Source of the DNA: Acrocarpospora macrocephala
Lineage (GTDB): Bacteria; Actinomycetota; Actinomycetes; Streptosporangiales; Streptosporangiaceae
Length of the DNA stretch: 64,000 nucleotides
NCBI RefSeq assembly: GCF_009687865.1
Contig: NZ_BLAE01000028.1
Span: forward strand, 62,001 to 126,000
Direction: 5' to 3'
Made by a program: the position numbers and the translations under genes. Positions within the stretch are counted from its first letter, which is position 1, and every line of letters starts with the position of its first letter. Of the stretch, positions 1 to 8,055 are shown piece after piece. Under the pieces are notes generated by a model. The model was not told the DNA's origin and ran no database searches. It worked only from the letters and a program-made list of their open reading frames with translations.

Positions 1-2
1 TC

Positions 3-446
3 GAGTGGTACCAGGCGTCGTCGTCGACCACCGCGAACACGCTGGCGCTGGGCACCTTCGCGCTGCTGCGCAATCCGGCGCAACTGGCCGCGCTGCGCGC
101 CGACCCCGCGCTCGCCGACCAGGCCGTGGAGGAGCTGCTGCGGTATCTGAGCGTCGCCAAGACCTTCATGAGGACGGCGCTGGAGGACGTCGAGCTGGGC
201 GGCGAGACCATCGAGGCCGGTACGACGGTCATCCTGTCGTACAACACCGCCAACCGCGACCCCGGGCGCTTCGCCGATCCCCACGTGCTCGACCTCCGGA
301 GGCAGGACGGCGGGCACCTGGCCTTCGGCCACGGCATCCATCAGTGCCTGGGTCAGCAGCTGGCCCGCGTCGAGATGCGAGTCGCGTTCCCCGCGCTGGT
401 CAACCGCTTTTCCACGCTGCGCCTGGCCGTACCGGCTGAAGAGGTT
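3..446 (+). pseudogene. Truncated cytochrome P450 (CYP105-like) C-terminal relic
   Basis: The frame is open from the window edge and encodes the C-terminal third of a bacterial P450: an I-helix remnant (TTANTLALG), the EELLR segment (ExxR motif) and the heme-binding stretch [14 protein letters not shown] with its cysteine ligand. After [10 protein letters not shown] (ending at 446) the similarity stops. The roughly 18 residues that normally close a CYP105-type P450 are missing, and the frame runs on through unrelated sequence to 584, overlapping the next gene. The usual AGxET oxygen-binding motif of the I-helix also looks lost (ASSSTTAN). I read this as a broken gene. The 5' part lies outside the window, so an intact gene assembled differently cannot be fully excluded. 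Confidence 0.7.
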
Positions 447-507
447 GGCCCTAGGCGTCCCCCTCCCCACGCCTGTATTAGCCGGCGGGTGCTGCGACAC
501 TCGACGG

Positions 508-1149
508 GTGGACGACGAGCTGACTGCGGCGTTGGTACGCCTACGGGAGGCGTTCGCCCGCTATCCCCGGAGGCCTCTGCTTGATGGTTGCCCCCATTGC
601 CGGGGTTCAGTGGCGGTGGATGAGGACGACTTGTTCTCGTTGACAATCAGTCTGGGTAACACCGTCGGGAACAGCGATGACGTGAAGAGTCTCTTGCCAT
701 TGCTGCTCGAGCGGCTCGTCAGGGGAAGTGACCTCGACGAGAGCATCGTCCTGGGCAAACTGGTCCGCGAAGGCTGGCGGTCCTGGCCGACCGTGGAGCA
801 AGAGGCTATCAGTGGCTACCTCACGGCGGTTTGGCGTTCTCTGTTGACGAAGTATCCGCCGCGAATCGGCTCGTTTCGAGACGCGGCCGATTTCCTCGGC
901 GTGATCGACGAACTCGCCGAGAGCGTGGCGCCGTTCCTCAGCCTGTGGGAAGGCACCTCTGGCCCGGAGGCAGACCGTCACCTCGCCGACCTGGTGGTCG
1001 GCTGGGTCAGCGGATCCCATCTGCCCGACGCGGTCCTCACCTGGCTGCATTGCGACTCGACTAGGAACCGCCTGTATGGCGCGTTCGAGCTCCATCACGA
1101 CACGCCTTGGGCCGACGACTTCGCCCGAGCCTACGACTATCTCGCCTGA
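508..1149 (+). CDS. Conserved protein of unknown function with a CPHC motif
   Basis: A 213-residue soluble protein with no signal peptide or membrane segment. The N-terminal part carries a CPHC pair (residues about 30-33), which could hold a metal but is only half of a zinc site. The rest is mostly helical and acidic, ending in [19 protein letters not shown] do not recognise a function. The GTG at 508 is preferred because the codons upstream fall in the dead P450 frame; GACACT lies 6 nt before it, so the message may be leaderless. The last 26 codons are duplicated at 16,471-16,550, so this gene marks the left boundary of the catabolic island. Confidence 0.75.
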   Translation: MDDELTAALVRLREAFARYPRRPLLDGCPHCRGSVAVDEDDLFSLTISLGNTVGNSDDVKSLLPLLLERLVRGSDLDESIVLGKLVREGWRSWPTVEQEAISGYLTAVWRSLLTKYPPRIGSFRDAADFLGVIDELAESVAPFLSLWEGTSGPEADRHLADLVVGWVSGSHLPDAVLTWLHCDSTRNRLYGAFELHHDTPWADDFARAYDYLA

Positions 1150-1150
1150 G
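1071..1150 (+). repeat. Left copy of the 80-bp imperfect direct repeat flanking the island
   Basis: This segment covers the last 26 codons and stop of the gene at 508-1149. Aligned without gaps to 16,471-16,550 it has 8 mismatches in 80 positions (90% identity), and both copies keep the reading frame to the TGA. Similarity fades on both sides. The arrangement resembles the duplicated 3' gene end left by site-specific integration of an element, although no integrase is visible. Confidence 0.8.
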
Positions 1151-1173
1151 CCTCGCCTATCCCGTTTGTCGGC

Positions 1174-1290
1174 ATCCAGTTCGGCGTGGGCTATGGGCAT
1201 GGTGATGATGCCGGGACTGATCGAGTTGGTCCGGGCGCCCGGCTTCCCCATTCCGCCGACGCCAATGACGACGAGAACGTTCTGCGACAT
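1174..1290 (-). pseudogene. Remnant of a short-chain dehydrogenase with a large internal deletion
   Basis: Read on the minus strand, the first 15 residues are a classic SDR N-terminus (MSQNVLVVIGVGGMG, the glycine-rich NAD-binding loop). They are fused directly to GARTNSISPGIITMPIAHAEL, which is the segment just after the catalytic Tyr-Lys region in SDRs. The middle of the enzyme, including the active site, is absent; the junction is near nucleotide 1245. After AHAELD the frame continues into antisense sequence of the neighbouring gene. It is almost certainly non-functional and marks a past deletion at the left edge of the island. Confidence 0.65.
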
Positions 1291-1376
1291 GGTCGCGAGC
1301 TCCTTCCCGTGCCGGCACGCCGCCGTGTCTCCAGCCTGTCGCTCACCTCGCGGTGCGCATGGGTGGATACTCCATC

Positions 1377-1393
1377 AAGTATAACTTGTCATA
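1377..1393. promoter_or_regulatory. Putative TetR operator, site A, upstream of the first MFS gene
   Basis: AAGTATAACTTGTCATA lies 37 bp before the MFS start codon. It matches the motif AAGYATAACNNGTT found at two further places in the island, with one mismatch in the right half (GTCATA for GTTATA). Its position between the dead SDR and the transporter gene fits an operator or promoter overlap. Inference only. Confidence 0.45.
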
Positions 1394-1429
1394 TTTGTGA
1401 GGCTGCGCGAACTCAGGAAGGGGCATTCC

Positions 1430-2620
1430 ATGCCAGATCAACGCCCGCGGAGGAGCCGCATGCCGAAGGTCGTCTGGTTGCTCGCCATCATCGGATTCAC
1501 GACCATGGTCGGCTCGGGCGTGGTGGCGCCTTCGTTGCCCGCCCTGGCCATCGAGTTCGGCATCACCGCCGGCGTCGCGAGCCTGGCGGTGAGCGTCTTC
1601 GCGGCCATGCGGCTCGTCGGGGGGCTCGCCACCACCGGCCTGCTCCGGGTGTGGACACTCCGGACGCTGCTCTCGGGTGGACTGCTCCTGCAGGGGCTGT
1701 CGGCGCTTGGCGCCGGTCTGGCGCCCGAGGTCATCAGTTTTCTCGTGGCGCGGGCCGTGGGGGGCATCGGCTCGGCCGCCTTCACGGCCGCGGCGACGGG
1801 CCTGCTCATCGCCACGGTGCCGGCGGATGTACGCGGCCGGGCGATGAGCACGTTCATGACCGGCATCTCCCTCGGCACCGTCTCGGGACCCGCCATGGGT
1901 GGCACGCTCGCGACGCTGAGCGCCCGGCTGCCCCTCGTGGGGTACGGCGTCGCCACCACCCTCGCCTCGGTACTCGCGTTCGTCCTGCTGCGCCCGCACC
2001 GGACGCTCCGGGCAGCGGGGTCGGCCCCGATGCAAGACGCGGCGAACGGCTCCACGCGGGCCACGGCCCGCGCCCTCGCCACCGACAAGGTCTTCGTCGC
2101 GGTCCTGATGTGCCAGTTCATCGCGGGGTGGATCTTCTACGGCATGCGGTCGGGGTTCATCCCCCTGCACCTCGCCGCCGCGGCGTACTCGACCGCGTTC
2201 ATCGGCCTCATGGTGTCGCTGACCGCGCTGTCGCAGGTGGCGGGCTCCGCCATAGCGGGGCCGTGGTCCGACTCGCGCGGCCGCTACGGGCCGCTGCTGG
2301 CCGGTATCGCGTGCACCGCGATCTCGCTGGTGTTCATCGCACTGCCCGACCGGATGCCGCTGGTCGTCGCCGGGTTCGTGCTGCTGGGTCTCGCCGCGGG
2401 CGGGGTCAACTCCGTCAGCTCCGCCCTGCTGGGCGATTCCGGCCGTGGCACGAACTCGACGGCCCTGGCCGCGTACATGGTCGCCATGGACCTCGCGGCC
2501 GTGGTGGGTTCCCTGGTCAGCGGTGTCCTCGCCGACTCGGTGGGATTCCCCGCCGCCTTCGCGCTCGCCGGCGCGCTCACGTTGGCGGCGGGAGCGTTCG
2601 TGCTGCGCGCGAGGAGGTGA
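1430..2620 (+). CDS. MFS transporter (probable drug/metabolite efflux type)
   Basis: A 396-residue integral membrane protein with about 12 hydrophobic segments arranged as two sets of six, the length usual for DHA1-type major facilitator transporters. A short charged N-terminus (PDQRPRRSR) precedes the first helix, and the loop after helix 2 is atypical. The ATG at 1430 has AGGAAG 8 nt upstream and is chosen over the in-frame codon at 1397. A TetR-type operator lies just upstream, so it probably belongs to the regulon of the adjoining P450 cluster and may export or import the substrate or a toxic intermediate. Substrate unknown. Confidence 0.8.
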   Translation: MPDQRPRRSRMPKVVWLLAIIGFTTMVGSGVVAPSLPALAIEFGITAGVASLAVSVFAAMRLVGGLATTGLLRVWTLRTLLSGGLLLQGLSALGAGLAPEVISFLVARAVGGIGSAAFTAAATGLLIATVPADVRGRAMSTFMTGISLGTVSGPAMGGTLATLSARLPLVGYGVATTLASVLAFVLLRPHRTLRAAGSAPMQDAANGSTRATARALATDKVFVAVLMCQFIAGWIFYGMRSGFIPLHLAAAAYSTAFIGLMVSLTALSQVAGSAIAGPWSDSRGRYGPLLAGIACTAISLVFIALPDRMPLVVAGFVLLGLAAGGVNSVSSALLGDSGRGTNSTALAAYMVAMDLAAVVGSLVSGVLADSVGFPAAFALAGALTLAAGAFVLRARR

Positions 2621-2665
2621 TCGATCGCGGTCCGGAGAGCGGGCCACGCGAAATTTACTCTTGTG

Positions 2666-2692
2666 TAACACGTTATATAACTGGTTATACTT
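2666..2692. promoter_or_regulatory. Putative TetR operator (double site B) overlapping the P450 operon promoter
   Basis: TAACACGTTA is followed at once by the perfect palindrome TATAACTGGTTATA (2676-2689), giving two TAACnnGTTA cores 12 bp apart. The reverse strand reads AAGTATAACCAGTTATA, the same word as sites A and C. The palindrome overlaps a good -10 hexamer (TATACT, 2686-2691), the layout expected for repression of the P450-ferredoxin-dehydrogenase operon. Confidence 0.6.
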
Positions 2693-2820
2693 ATCCGGAC
2701 GGCGGAGATGCCGCATCCCTCGAAGCAGCGGACAGGGCGAAGCGGATGCCGACGACAGGAGCGGCGGCGCACCACCACACCCGCCGAAGCCGTCTCAAGG
2801 CCGAGACTCGGAGACCCCCT

Positions 2821-4092
2821 ATGCAGATCCATGCCAACGAGCACCCCCTCACCACCGACAAGGACATCTCCAGCCGCGCCTTCTGGGCCCAGCCGTTCGC
2901 GGAGCGGGAAAAGACCTTCGCGTGGCTTCGCCGGAACGCGCCGGTAAGTTGGCACGCTCCCATCGAAGTGCCCGGGCTGCCTCGGGATGTTCACCGCCAG
3001 GCCGGGTTCTGGGCCGTCGTCCGGGCCAAGGACATCACCTTCGTCAGCGAGAACCACGATCTGTTCAGCTCGGCGCTGGGGACCGCGACCGTCCGCCCCA
3101 TGGACGAGACGTTGCGGCAGCCTCCGACCTTCCTGCATATGGACCCGCCCGAGCACACCGCCTATCGGAAGGTGATGAGCGCCGCGTTCACGCCGAAGGC
3201 GGTGGCCAAGCTCAGCCGGAAGATCGAGGAGCGGGCGCGGGAGATCATCGATCGCGTCGCCGGGGCGGGCGAGTTCGACTTCGTCGCGGAAGTGTCCTGC
3301 AAGCTGCCGATGCTGACGGTCGCGGACCTTCTCGGCGTCCCCCCGGACCTCGCCGAGGACTTCGCGCGGGCCGGTGACGAGGTGATCACCATCGGAGCGG
3401 CCCCGGAGGAGCTTCCCCCGGGCGTCTCGTACCAGGAATACGCGGCCGAGCGGATGCGATTCCTCTTCGCGCTGGGCGCGGAGCTCGCCGCGCATCGTCG
3501 CAAGCACCCGGCCGACGACATCATGACCAGCCTCGTCCAGGCGGAGTTCGACGGACGCAAGCTCACCGATCAGGACATCAGCTCGATGATGATGCTGCTG
3601 AGCGTCGCCGGCAACGACACGACCAAGCAGACGACGTCGCAGACGGTGATCCAGCTCGATCGTCATCCGGACCAGCGTGCCTGGCTCATGGAGGATTTCA
3701 GCGGCCGGATCGCGGGAGCGATCGAGGAGTTCGTCCGGCACGCCTCGCCGGTCATCGCCTTCGCCCGGACCGCCGGCACCGACCTCGAGCTCGACGGTGT
3801 CCCCATCCAGGCCGGCGACAAGGTCGTGATCTTCTACGCCTCCGGAAACCGCGATGAGACCGTCTTCGAGAATCCGGAGCGCTTCGACCTCGCACGCGGG
3901 CGGTCCCCGCATGTCGGTTTCGGGGGCGGCGGCGTGCACTACTGCCTGGGCAACGGGGTGGCCAAGGCACAGCTGCGCGCCCTGTTCCAGGAGATTCTCA
4001 CGAAGCTGCCCAATCTCGAGGTCGGCGAGCCCGAGTACCTGCCCAGCGAGTTCATCAACGGGGTCCGCCGCCTGCCCGTTCGAGTGTCCTAG
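2821..4092 (+). CDS. Cytochrome P450 monooxygenase
   Basis: A 423-residue soluble P450 and the likely first enzyme of the island's pathway. Visible motifs: the C-helix region HMDPPEHTAYRKVM; I-helix AGNDTTKQ (oxygen activation); the ExxR pair in IEEFVRH; and the heme loop FGGGGVHYCLGNGVA with ligand Cys375. Its style resembles bacterial P450s that hydroxylate terpenoid, steroid or fatty side chains (CYP125/124/111-like clans), but the substrate cannot be read from sequence. GGAGACC lies 7 nt before the ATG. It is followed after 9 nt by its own ferredoxin; the matching reductase is at 11,753. Transcription probably starts at the operator-controlled promoter near 2690. Confidence 0.92.
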   Translation: MQIHANEHPLTTDKDISSRAFWAQPFAEREKTFAWLRRNAPVSWHAPIEVPGLPRDVHRQAGFWAVVRAKDITFVSENHDLFSSALGTATVRPMDETLRQPPTFLHMDPPEHTAYRKVMSAAFTPKAVAKLSRKIEERAREIIDRVAGAGEFDFVAEVSCKLPMLTVADLLGVPPDLAEDFARAGDEVITIGAAPEELPPGVSYQEYAAERMRFLFALGAELAAHRRKHPADDIMTSLVQAEFDGRKLTDQDISSMMMLLSVAGNDTTKQTTSQTVIQLDRHPDQRAWLMEDFSGRIAGAIEEFVRHASPVIAFARTAGTDLELDGVPIQAGDKVVIFYASGNRDETVFENPERFDLARGRSPHVGFGGGGVHYCLGNGVAKAQLRALFQEILTKLPNLEVGEPEYLPSEFINGVRRLPVRVS

Positions 4093-4101
4093 GAAGCCGC
4101 C

Positions 4102-4344
4102 ATGAAGATCGTTATTGATCGCGGCCGGTGCACGGGCATCGGCATCTGCGAGTCGGTGGCACCGGATCACTTCGAGGTCGACGAGGACGGAACGTTGCAG
4201 CTCATCAGCCTCGGCATCAGCGAGGACGAACGGCCGCTGCTGGAGGAAGCCGTCCGGTCCTGCCCCGCACGCGCGCTGCGCCTCGAAAACCGCCTCGAAA
4301 ACCGCATGGAAAACCGCGTCGAAACCCAGGGAGCGGGCCAGTGA
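4102..4344 (+). CDS. [3Fe-4S]-type ferredoxin, P450 redox partner
   Basis: An 80-residue ferredoxin with three cluster cysteines in the pattern CTGIGIC (Cys10, Cys16) and SCP (Cys54). The missing fourth cysteine indicates a [3Fe-4S] cluster, as in many actinobacterial P450-linked ferredoxins. It should pass electrons from the reductase at 11,753 to the P450 just upstream. The family normally ends soon after the CPxxAL motif. Here an extra charged tail of four RLEN-like repeats follows (residues about 60-75), encoded by a 12-nt tandem repeat. The stop overlaps the next start (GTGA). Confidence 0.9.
   Translation: MKIVIDRGRCTGIGICESVAPDHFEVDEDGTLQLISLGISEDERPLLEEAVRSCPARALRLENRLENRMENRVETQGAGQ
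4279..4326 (+). repeat. Four tandem 12-nt units in the ferredoxin 3' end
   Basis: The unit CGCCTCGAAAAC occurs twice exactly, then as CGCATGGAAAAC and CGCGTCGAAACC. In frame it encodes RLEN-RLEN-RMEN-RVET. The regular 12-nt step points to slippage or unequal exchange within the coding sequence. Confidence 0.85.
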
Positions 4345-5780
4345 CGACCACCGATGTCGGCGCACGGACCTTCGTCGCGACCGCCGCCGGTCGCGATCTC
4401 GTCACCAGCGACCGGTTCGACGTGATCAACCCCGCGACGGGTCAGGTCCTCGCCACCGCCCCGTGGGTGCTTCCGGGGCAGCTCGACGAGGTTTTCGCCG
4501 CGGCGGCCGCGGCCGGCCCGGGGTGGGCGCGCGACGAGGACCGCCGGCGGGTGGCGATGCGCGAAGCCGCCGCCGTGGTCGAGGCACGCGTGGACGAGCT
4601 CGCGGTGATCCTCACCTCGGAGCAGGGCAAGCCCCTCAACGATGCCAAGGGGGAACTCGGCCGGGCCGTGTCGTGGTTGCGCTACTACGCGGATCTGGAG
4701 ATCCCGCGCGAGATCGTCCGCGACGACGACCAGGCGTTCCAGGAGGTCGTTCGCCGGCCGATGGGCGTCGTCGCCGCGATCACGCCGTGGAATGTTCCGA
4801 TCGGCCTCGCCATGTGGAAGATCGCCCCGGCGCTGCGGGCGGGGAACACCATCGTGGTCAAGCCGTCGCCGTACACGCCCCTGACCACCCTGGCGGTGGG
4901 TCACCTCCTGCGGGAGGTGCTGCCCCCCGGCGTGCTCAACGTCGTGTCAGGACCGGAGCCGCTGGGCGCCGCGCTCGTCTCCCATCCGGTGCCACGCAAG
5001 GTCAGCTTCACCGGCTCCACCGCGGTGGGGCGCCTGGTCTCCCGCGCCGCGGCGGAAGATCTGAAAAGGATCACTCTGGAACTCGGCGGCAACGATCCGG
5101 CGATCATTCTGCCGGACGTCGATGTGAACGCGGTCGCTCCGGCGCTGTTCTGGGGTTCGTTCATGAACAACGGGCAGGTCTGCCTCGCCGCGAAGCGGAT
5201 ATACGCCCACCGCGACATCTATGCGGATCTCGCCGACGCGGTGGCCGAGATCGCCGTGTCGGTGCGCGTGGGGAACGGCCTCGACGAGGGCACGCGGCTC
5301 GGTCCGATCAACAACAAGCCGCAGTTCGAGCGCGTCGAGATGCTGGTCGAGGACGCTATGCGGAACGGAGCCGCCGCGCGCGCCGGCGGTCGCGCCCTCG
5401 ACCGGGCGGGCTACTTCTTCGCGCCGACGATCCTGACGGGCGTCCGCGACGGGGTGAAGGTCGTCGACGAGGAGCAGTTCGGCCCTGTCATGCCGATCAT
5501 CGCCTTCGACCACGAGGACGACGTCGTCGAACGCGCGAACGCGAGCGAGTACGGACTGACCGCCTCGGTGTGGTCAGCCGATATCGAGCGCGCGTACCTG
5601 ATAGCCGACCGGCTCGACACCGGTCAGGTCTCCATCAACGTCCATGGCGGCGGAGTGCTGCCGACCCTGCCGTTCGGCGGCCACAAGGCCAGCGGCGTCG
5701 GAGTCGAGAACGGGCCCTGGGGCCTGCACGGCTTCACCGAACTCCAAGTGATCAGCGGGCCACCCCGGCCACGAGCGTAG
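4341..5780 (+). CDS. NAD(P)-dependent aldehyde dehydrogenase
   Basis: A 479-residue aldehyde dehydrogenase of standard length. The catalytic residues are in place: general base Glu247 in LELGGN and nucleophile Cys281 in NNGQVCLAAKR; TPWNVP and FTGSTAVG mark the cofactor pocket. In this operon it most likely oxidises the aldehyde produced by P450 hydroxylation and the alcohol dehydrogenase at 12,982, giving the carboxylic acid loaded on CoA by the transferase at 14,103. The GTG start overlaps the ferredoxin stop by 4 nt, so the two are translationally coupled. Confidence 0.9.
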   Translation: MTTTDVGARTFVATAAGRDLVTSDRFDVINPATGQVLATAPWVLPGQLDEVFAAAAAAGPGWARDEDRRRVAMREAAAVVEARVDELAVILTSEQGKPLNDAKGELGRAVSWLRYYADLEIPREIVRDDDQAFQEVVRRPMGVVAAITPWNVPIGLAMWKIAPALRAGNTIVVKPSPYTPLTTLAVGHLLREVLPPGVLNVVSGPEPLGAALVSHPVPRKVSFTGSTAVGRLVSRAAAEDLKRITLELGGNDPAIILPDVDVNAVAPALFWGSFMNNGQVCLAAKRIYAHRDIYADLADAVAEIAVSVRVGNGLDEGTRLGPINNKPQFERVEMLVEDAMRNGAAARAGGRALDRAGYFFAPTILTGVRDGVKVVDEEQFGPVMPIIAFDHEDDVVERANASEYGLTASVWSADIERAYLIADRLDTGQVSINVHGGGVLPTLPFGGHKASGVGVENGPWGLHGFTELQVISGPPRPRA

Positions 5781-5852
5781 GTCCCAAGCCGGTCGCGGCC
5801 GGCTGTCAAACAGTTCACCTCGGGGGTTTCGCCACCAAGAGGGAGTACCCGA

Positions 5853-7229
5853 ATGACCACAGCCGAAATCCGTCCAGTCACAGCAGGTAAGAAGCAGAGA
5901 TCGCCATGGTGGGTCATCATCGGCGCGGGCATCGCCGGAATGTGCGCGCCGGGACCGGTTTCGCTCGGCACCCTCGGCCTCTTCGTGCTGCCGATGAACG
6001 CCGAACTCGGATGGAGCAGGACCCAGGTGTCCGCGGGCTTCACCTTCGCCGCGTTCGGCATGGCCATCGGGCTCGTCGTCGTCGGCCGCCTGCTCGATCG
6101 TCTCGCCGTCCGGTGGATCATCATCCCGAGTTTCCTCGGCTACGCGACCGTGTTCGCCCTCCTGGCGGCGGTCGGCAAAGACTCGCTCCCGCTCTACTAC
6201 ACGCTGCACTTCCTGGTCGGCCTACTGGGCTCCGGCACCAGCATCCCGTTCAGCAAGGCCCTGGTGAGCTGGTTCGACAACAGGCGCGGCATGGCGATCG
6301 GAGTGATGACCGGCTTCTGGGGGCTCGGCTCCTCGCTCATGCCACTCCTCGCCAGTCCGCTCATCACCCTCTTCGGGTGGCGGGGCGCCTACGTGGTGCT
6401 CGCCCTGCTGGTGATGATCGTCGCGACCTCGGCGGTGAGCGCCCTCGTCCGCGTACGTGCCGAGCGCAGCCTGCGCGGGCGGCTGGTCAAGGAAGTCGTC
6501 GACGCGCGGTCCGCGAGCGTGGTGACCCTGGACGTGCCCGGCCTCACCTTCAGGCAGGCGCTTCGAAGCCGCCAGTTCTGGATGATCACGCTTGGCCTGG
6601 GCATGGCCGGTCTGACCGTCACCGGCATTCAGGTGAGCCTGGTCCCCATGATGGTGGACCGCGGCATCGAGCCCGCGCAGGCCGCGTTCCTGCTCACCAT
6701 CTTGGGCCTGTCCGGCCTGGTCGGCCGGGTGGCGGGCGGCTTCGTCATCGACCGGGTTCCCGGCCGGATCATCGGCGCCGTCGTCGTCCTGATCCCCATC
6801 GCCGGCCTGCTGTTCCTGCGACCGCCGTTCGCCGTCGTCGCGGTCGCGGTGGCGGTGATCGGTCTGGCTCTGGGCATCGAGAACGACCTTGTCGTCTTCT
6901 TCATCACGCGCTACCTGGGGACCCGCGAGTACGGCCGCATCGTGGGCGTGATCCAGGCCGCCTTCCTGATGACCTCCGCGTTCGGCCCGGTGGTCTTCAG
7001 CGCGGCCCACGACCAGTTCGGCTCCTACAGCACGATCATCCCCGTCTTCATCGTGGGCCTGGTCGTGTCGGCGATCGTGATCCTGCTCCTCGGCAGGTAC
7101 CGCTACCCGGCGGTGCGCGGTTTCGACCAGCTCGCCGCCAAGGACGAGCTGGCCGCCGCGGAAATCCTCAGCGAGCAGGCCGGGAGAGAGGGCAACACCA
7201 CGCCCGCGGCCGAAGGAGCGCAACGGTGA
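5853..7229 (+). CDS. MFS transporter (monocarboxylate/oxalate-formate-type)
   Basis: A 458-residue protein with about 12 membrane segments, a central cytoplasmic loop near residues 205-240, and the loop motif SWFDNRRGMAIGVMTG after helix 4 typical of the oxalate:formate/monocarboxylate branch of the major facilitator superfamily. Lying inside the catabolic operon, it is a good candidate for uptake of the growth substrate, probably an acid or terpenoid-like molecule. It sits 72 nt after the aldehyde dehydrogenase, with GAGGGAG-like purines before the ATG. The next gene's GTG overlaps its stop. Confidence 0.85.
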   Translation: MTTAEIRPVTAGKKQRSPWWVIIGAGIAGMCAPGPVSLGTLGLFVLPMNAELGWSRTQVSAGFTFAAFGMAIGLVVVGRLLDRLAVRWIIIPSFLGYATVFALLAAVGKDSLPLYYTLHFLVGLLGSGTSIPFSKALVSWFDNRRGMAIGVMTGFWGLGSSLMPLLASPLITLFGWRGAYVVLALLVMIVATSAVSALVRVRAERSLRGRLVKEVVDARSASVVTLDVPGLTFRQALRSRQFWMITLGLGMAGLTVTGIQVSLVPMMVDRGIEPAQAAFLLTILGLSGLVGRVAGGFVIDRVPGRIIGAVVVLIPIAGLLFLRPPFAVVAVAVAVIGLALGIENDLVVFFITRYLGTREYGRIVGVIQAAFLMTSAFGPVVFSAAHDQFGSYSTIIPVFIVGLVVSAIVILLLGRYRYPAVRGFDQLAAKDELAAAEILSEQAGREGNTTPAAEGAQR

Positions 7230-7654
7230 CCGAGCACCTGGTGTGGGGAGTCCACGAATCCTTCCGGGCCTACGTCGAGGAGATCGGCGAGATCCGGGTC
7301 GAAGCGCCCGCGTCGGCCGTCGGCTCCGGGTTCCTTTTCCGCCGTACGAGCTACGCCGGCCGGTACACGGGGACGGTGCTCTTCACCGCGCACGGGGGGC
7401 TGCTGCGCCTCGAGGTGCGCGACCCCTCGATCCACCGCGAGGGAGAGCGGCTCGTGCTGAGCGTGGTGGACCCGACCGCCCGGCTCCGCATCCTCGCCGA
7501 TCTCGTGCCGGCCGGGGACGGGAGCGGCTTTCACGCCACGCTGGCCCCGGAAGGAGCCGTCGCGTTCGATTTCCGCTACCCGGCGGGATCTCCCCTCGCG
7601 CCGCTACGCCTCGACCCACCATCCGACCATCACGCGACCACGAGGAGAACATGA
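7226..7654 (+). CDS. HtaA-domain-like small protein
   Basis: A 142-residue protein that starts at once with VWGVHESFRAYVE and continues through FTAHGGLLRLEVRDPSIH to a C-terminal FDFRYPAGSPLAPL. This order resembles a single HtaA (heme-transport-associated) domain: an initial W-G-V-K-x-S-F-R-Y-like motif, then a GxxG-L-x-L-x-DP motif. Known HtaA proteins of Corynebacterium are secreted or wall-bound heme binders with several domains. This one has no signal peptide and sits inside a P450/beta-oxidation operon. It could handle heme or a hydrophobic ligand inside the cell. The GTG overlaps the previous stop (GTGA), and the stop overlaps the next ATG. The assignment rests on motif resemblance. 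Confidence 0.6.
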   Translation: MTEHLVWGVHESFRAYVEEIGEIRVEAPASAVGSGFLFRRTSYAGRYTGTVLFTAHGGLLRLEVRDPSIHREGERLVLSVVDPTARLRILADLVPAGDGSGFHATLAPEGAVAFDFRYPAGSPLAPLRLDPPSDHHATTRRT

Positions 7655-8055
7655 ACACCCCGCTGACACCGAAGGCATCGCAGGTCACGACACCGTTCTG
7701 GGAGGGAACCAAGCAGGGCGAGCTGCGGATTCAGCGGTGCAACGCCTGCGCGCGGTTCTACTTCCAGCCGCGGACGTCCTGCCGCCACTGCCAGTCGCTG
7801 GACGTCGAGTGGCGGCCGGTCTCGGGCCGGGCGACCCTGGCGTCCTATGTGATCAACCGCAGGCCCATGTGGGGCACGGAACCGCAGGTGATCGCCCTCG
7901 TCGAGCTGGACGAAGGCCCCCGGCTGATGACCAACATCGTCGAGGTCGCGGCGGACCCCGAAGCGCTCCCCCTCGGGATGCGGCTTGAGGTTCGCTTCTC
8001 GGAGCGCGGGGACATGTCCCTGCCGATGTTCGCCCCGGCCCGAGGGGAGGCCTGA
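7651..8055 (+). CDS. DUF35 OB-fold/zinc-ribbon acyl-CoA-associated protein
   Basis: A 134-residue protein with the rubredoxin-like zinc ribbon CNAC-x10-CRHC (Cys30, 33, 44, 47) followed by an OB-fold (residues about 55-130), the full DUF35 architecture. DUF35 proteins partner thiolase-superfamily enzymes, for example the DUF35 domain of ChsH2 with the aldolase Ltp2 in steroid side-chain breakdown. Its gene overlaps the following thiolase-like gene by 1 nt (TGATG), which strongly suggests that the two products form a complex. GAGGAG lies 3 nt before the ATG. Confidence 0.88.
   Translation: MNTPLTPKASQVTTPFWEGTKQGELRIQRCNACARFYFQPRTSCRHCQSLDVEWRPVSGRATLASYVINRRPMWGTEPQVIALVELDEGPRLMTNIVEVAADPEALPLGMRLEVRFSERGDMSLPMFAPARGEA

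Noticed and set aside
1076-1384. 102-codon plus-strand frame at the left border of the island
   Set aside because: It overlaps the gene at 508 and is antisense to the SDR remnant; no own signals.
2284-4365. A 693-codon minus-strand frame across the P450 and ferredoxin genes
   Set aside because: No recognisable motif; both plus-strand genes have full catalytic signatures.
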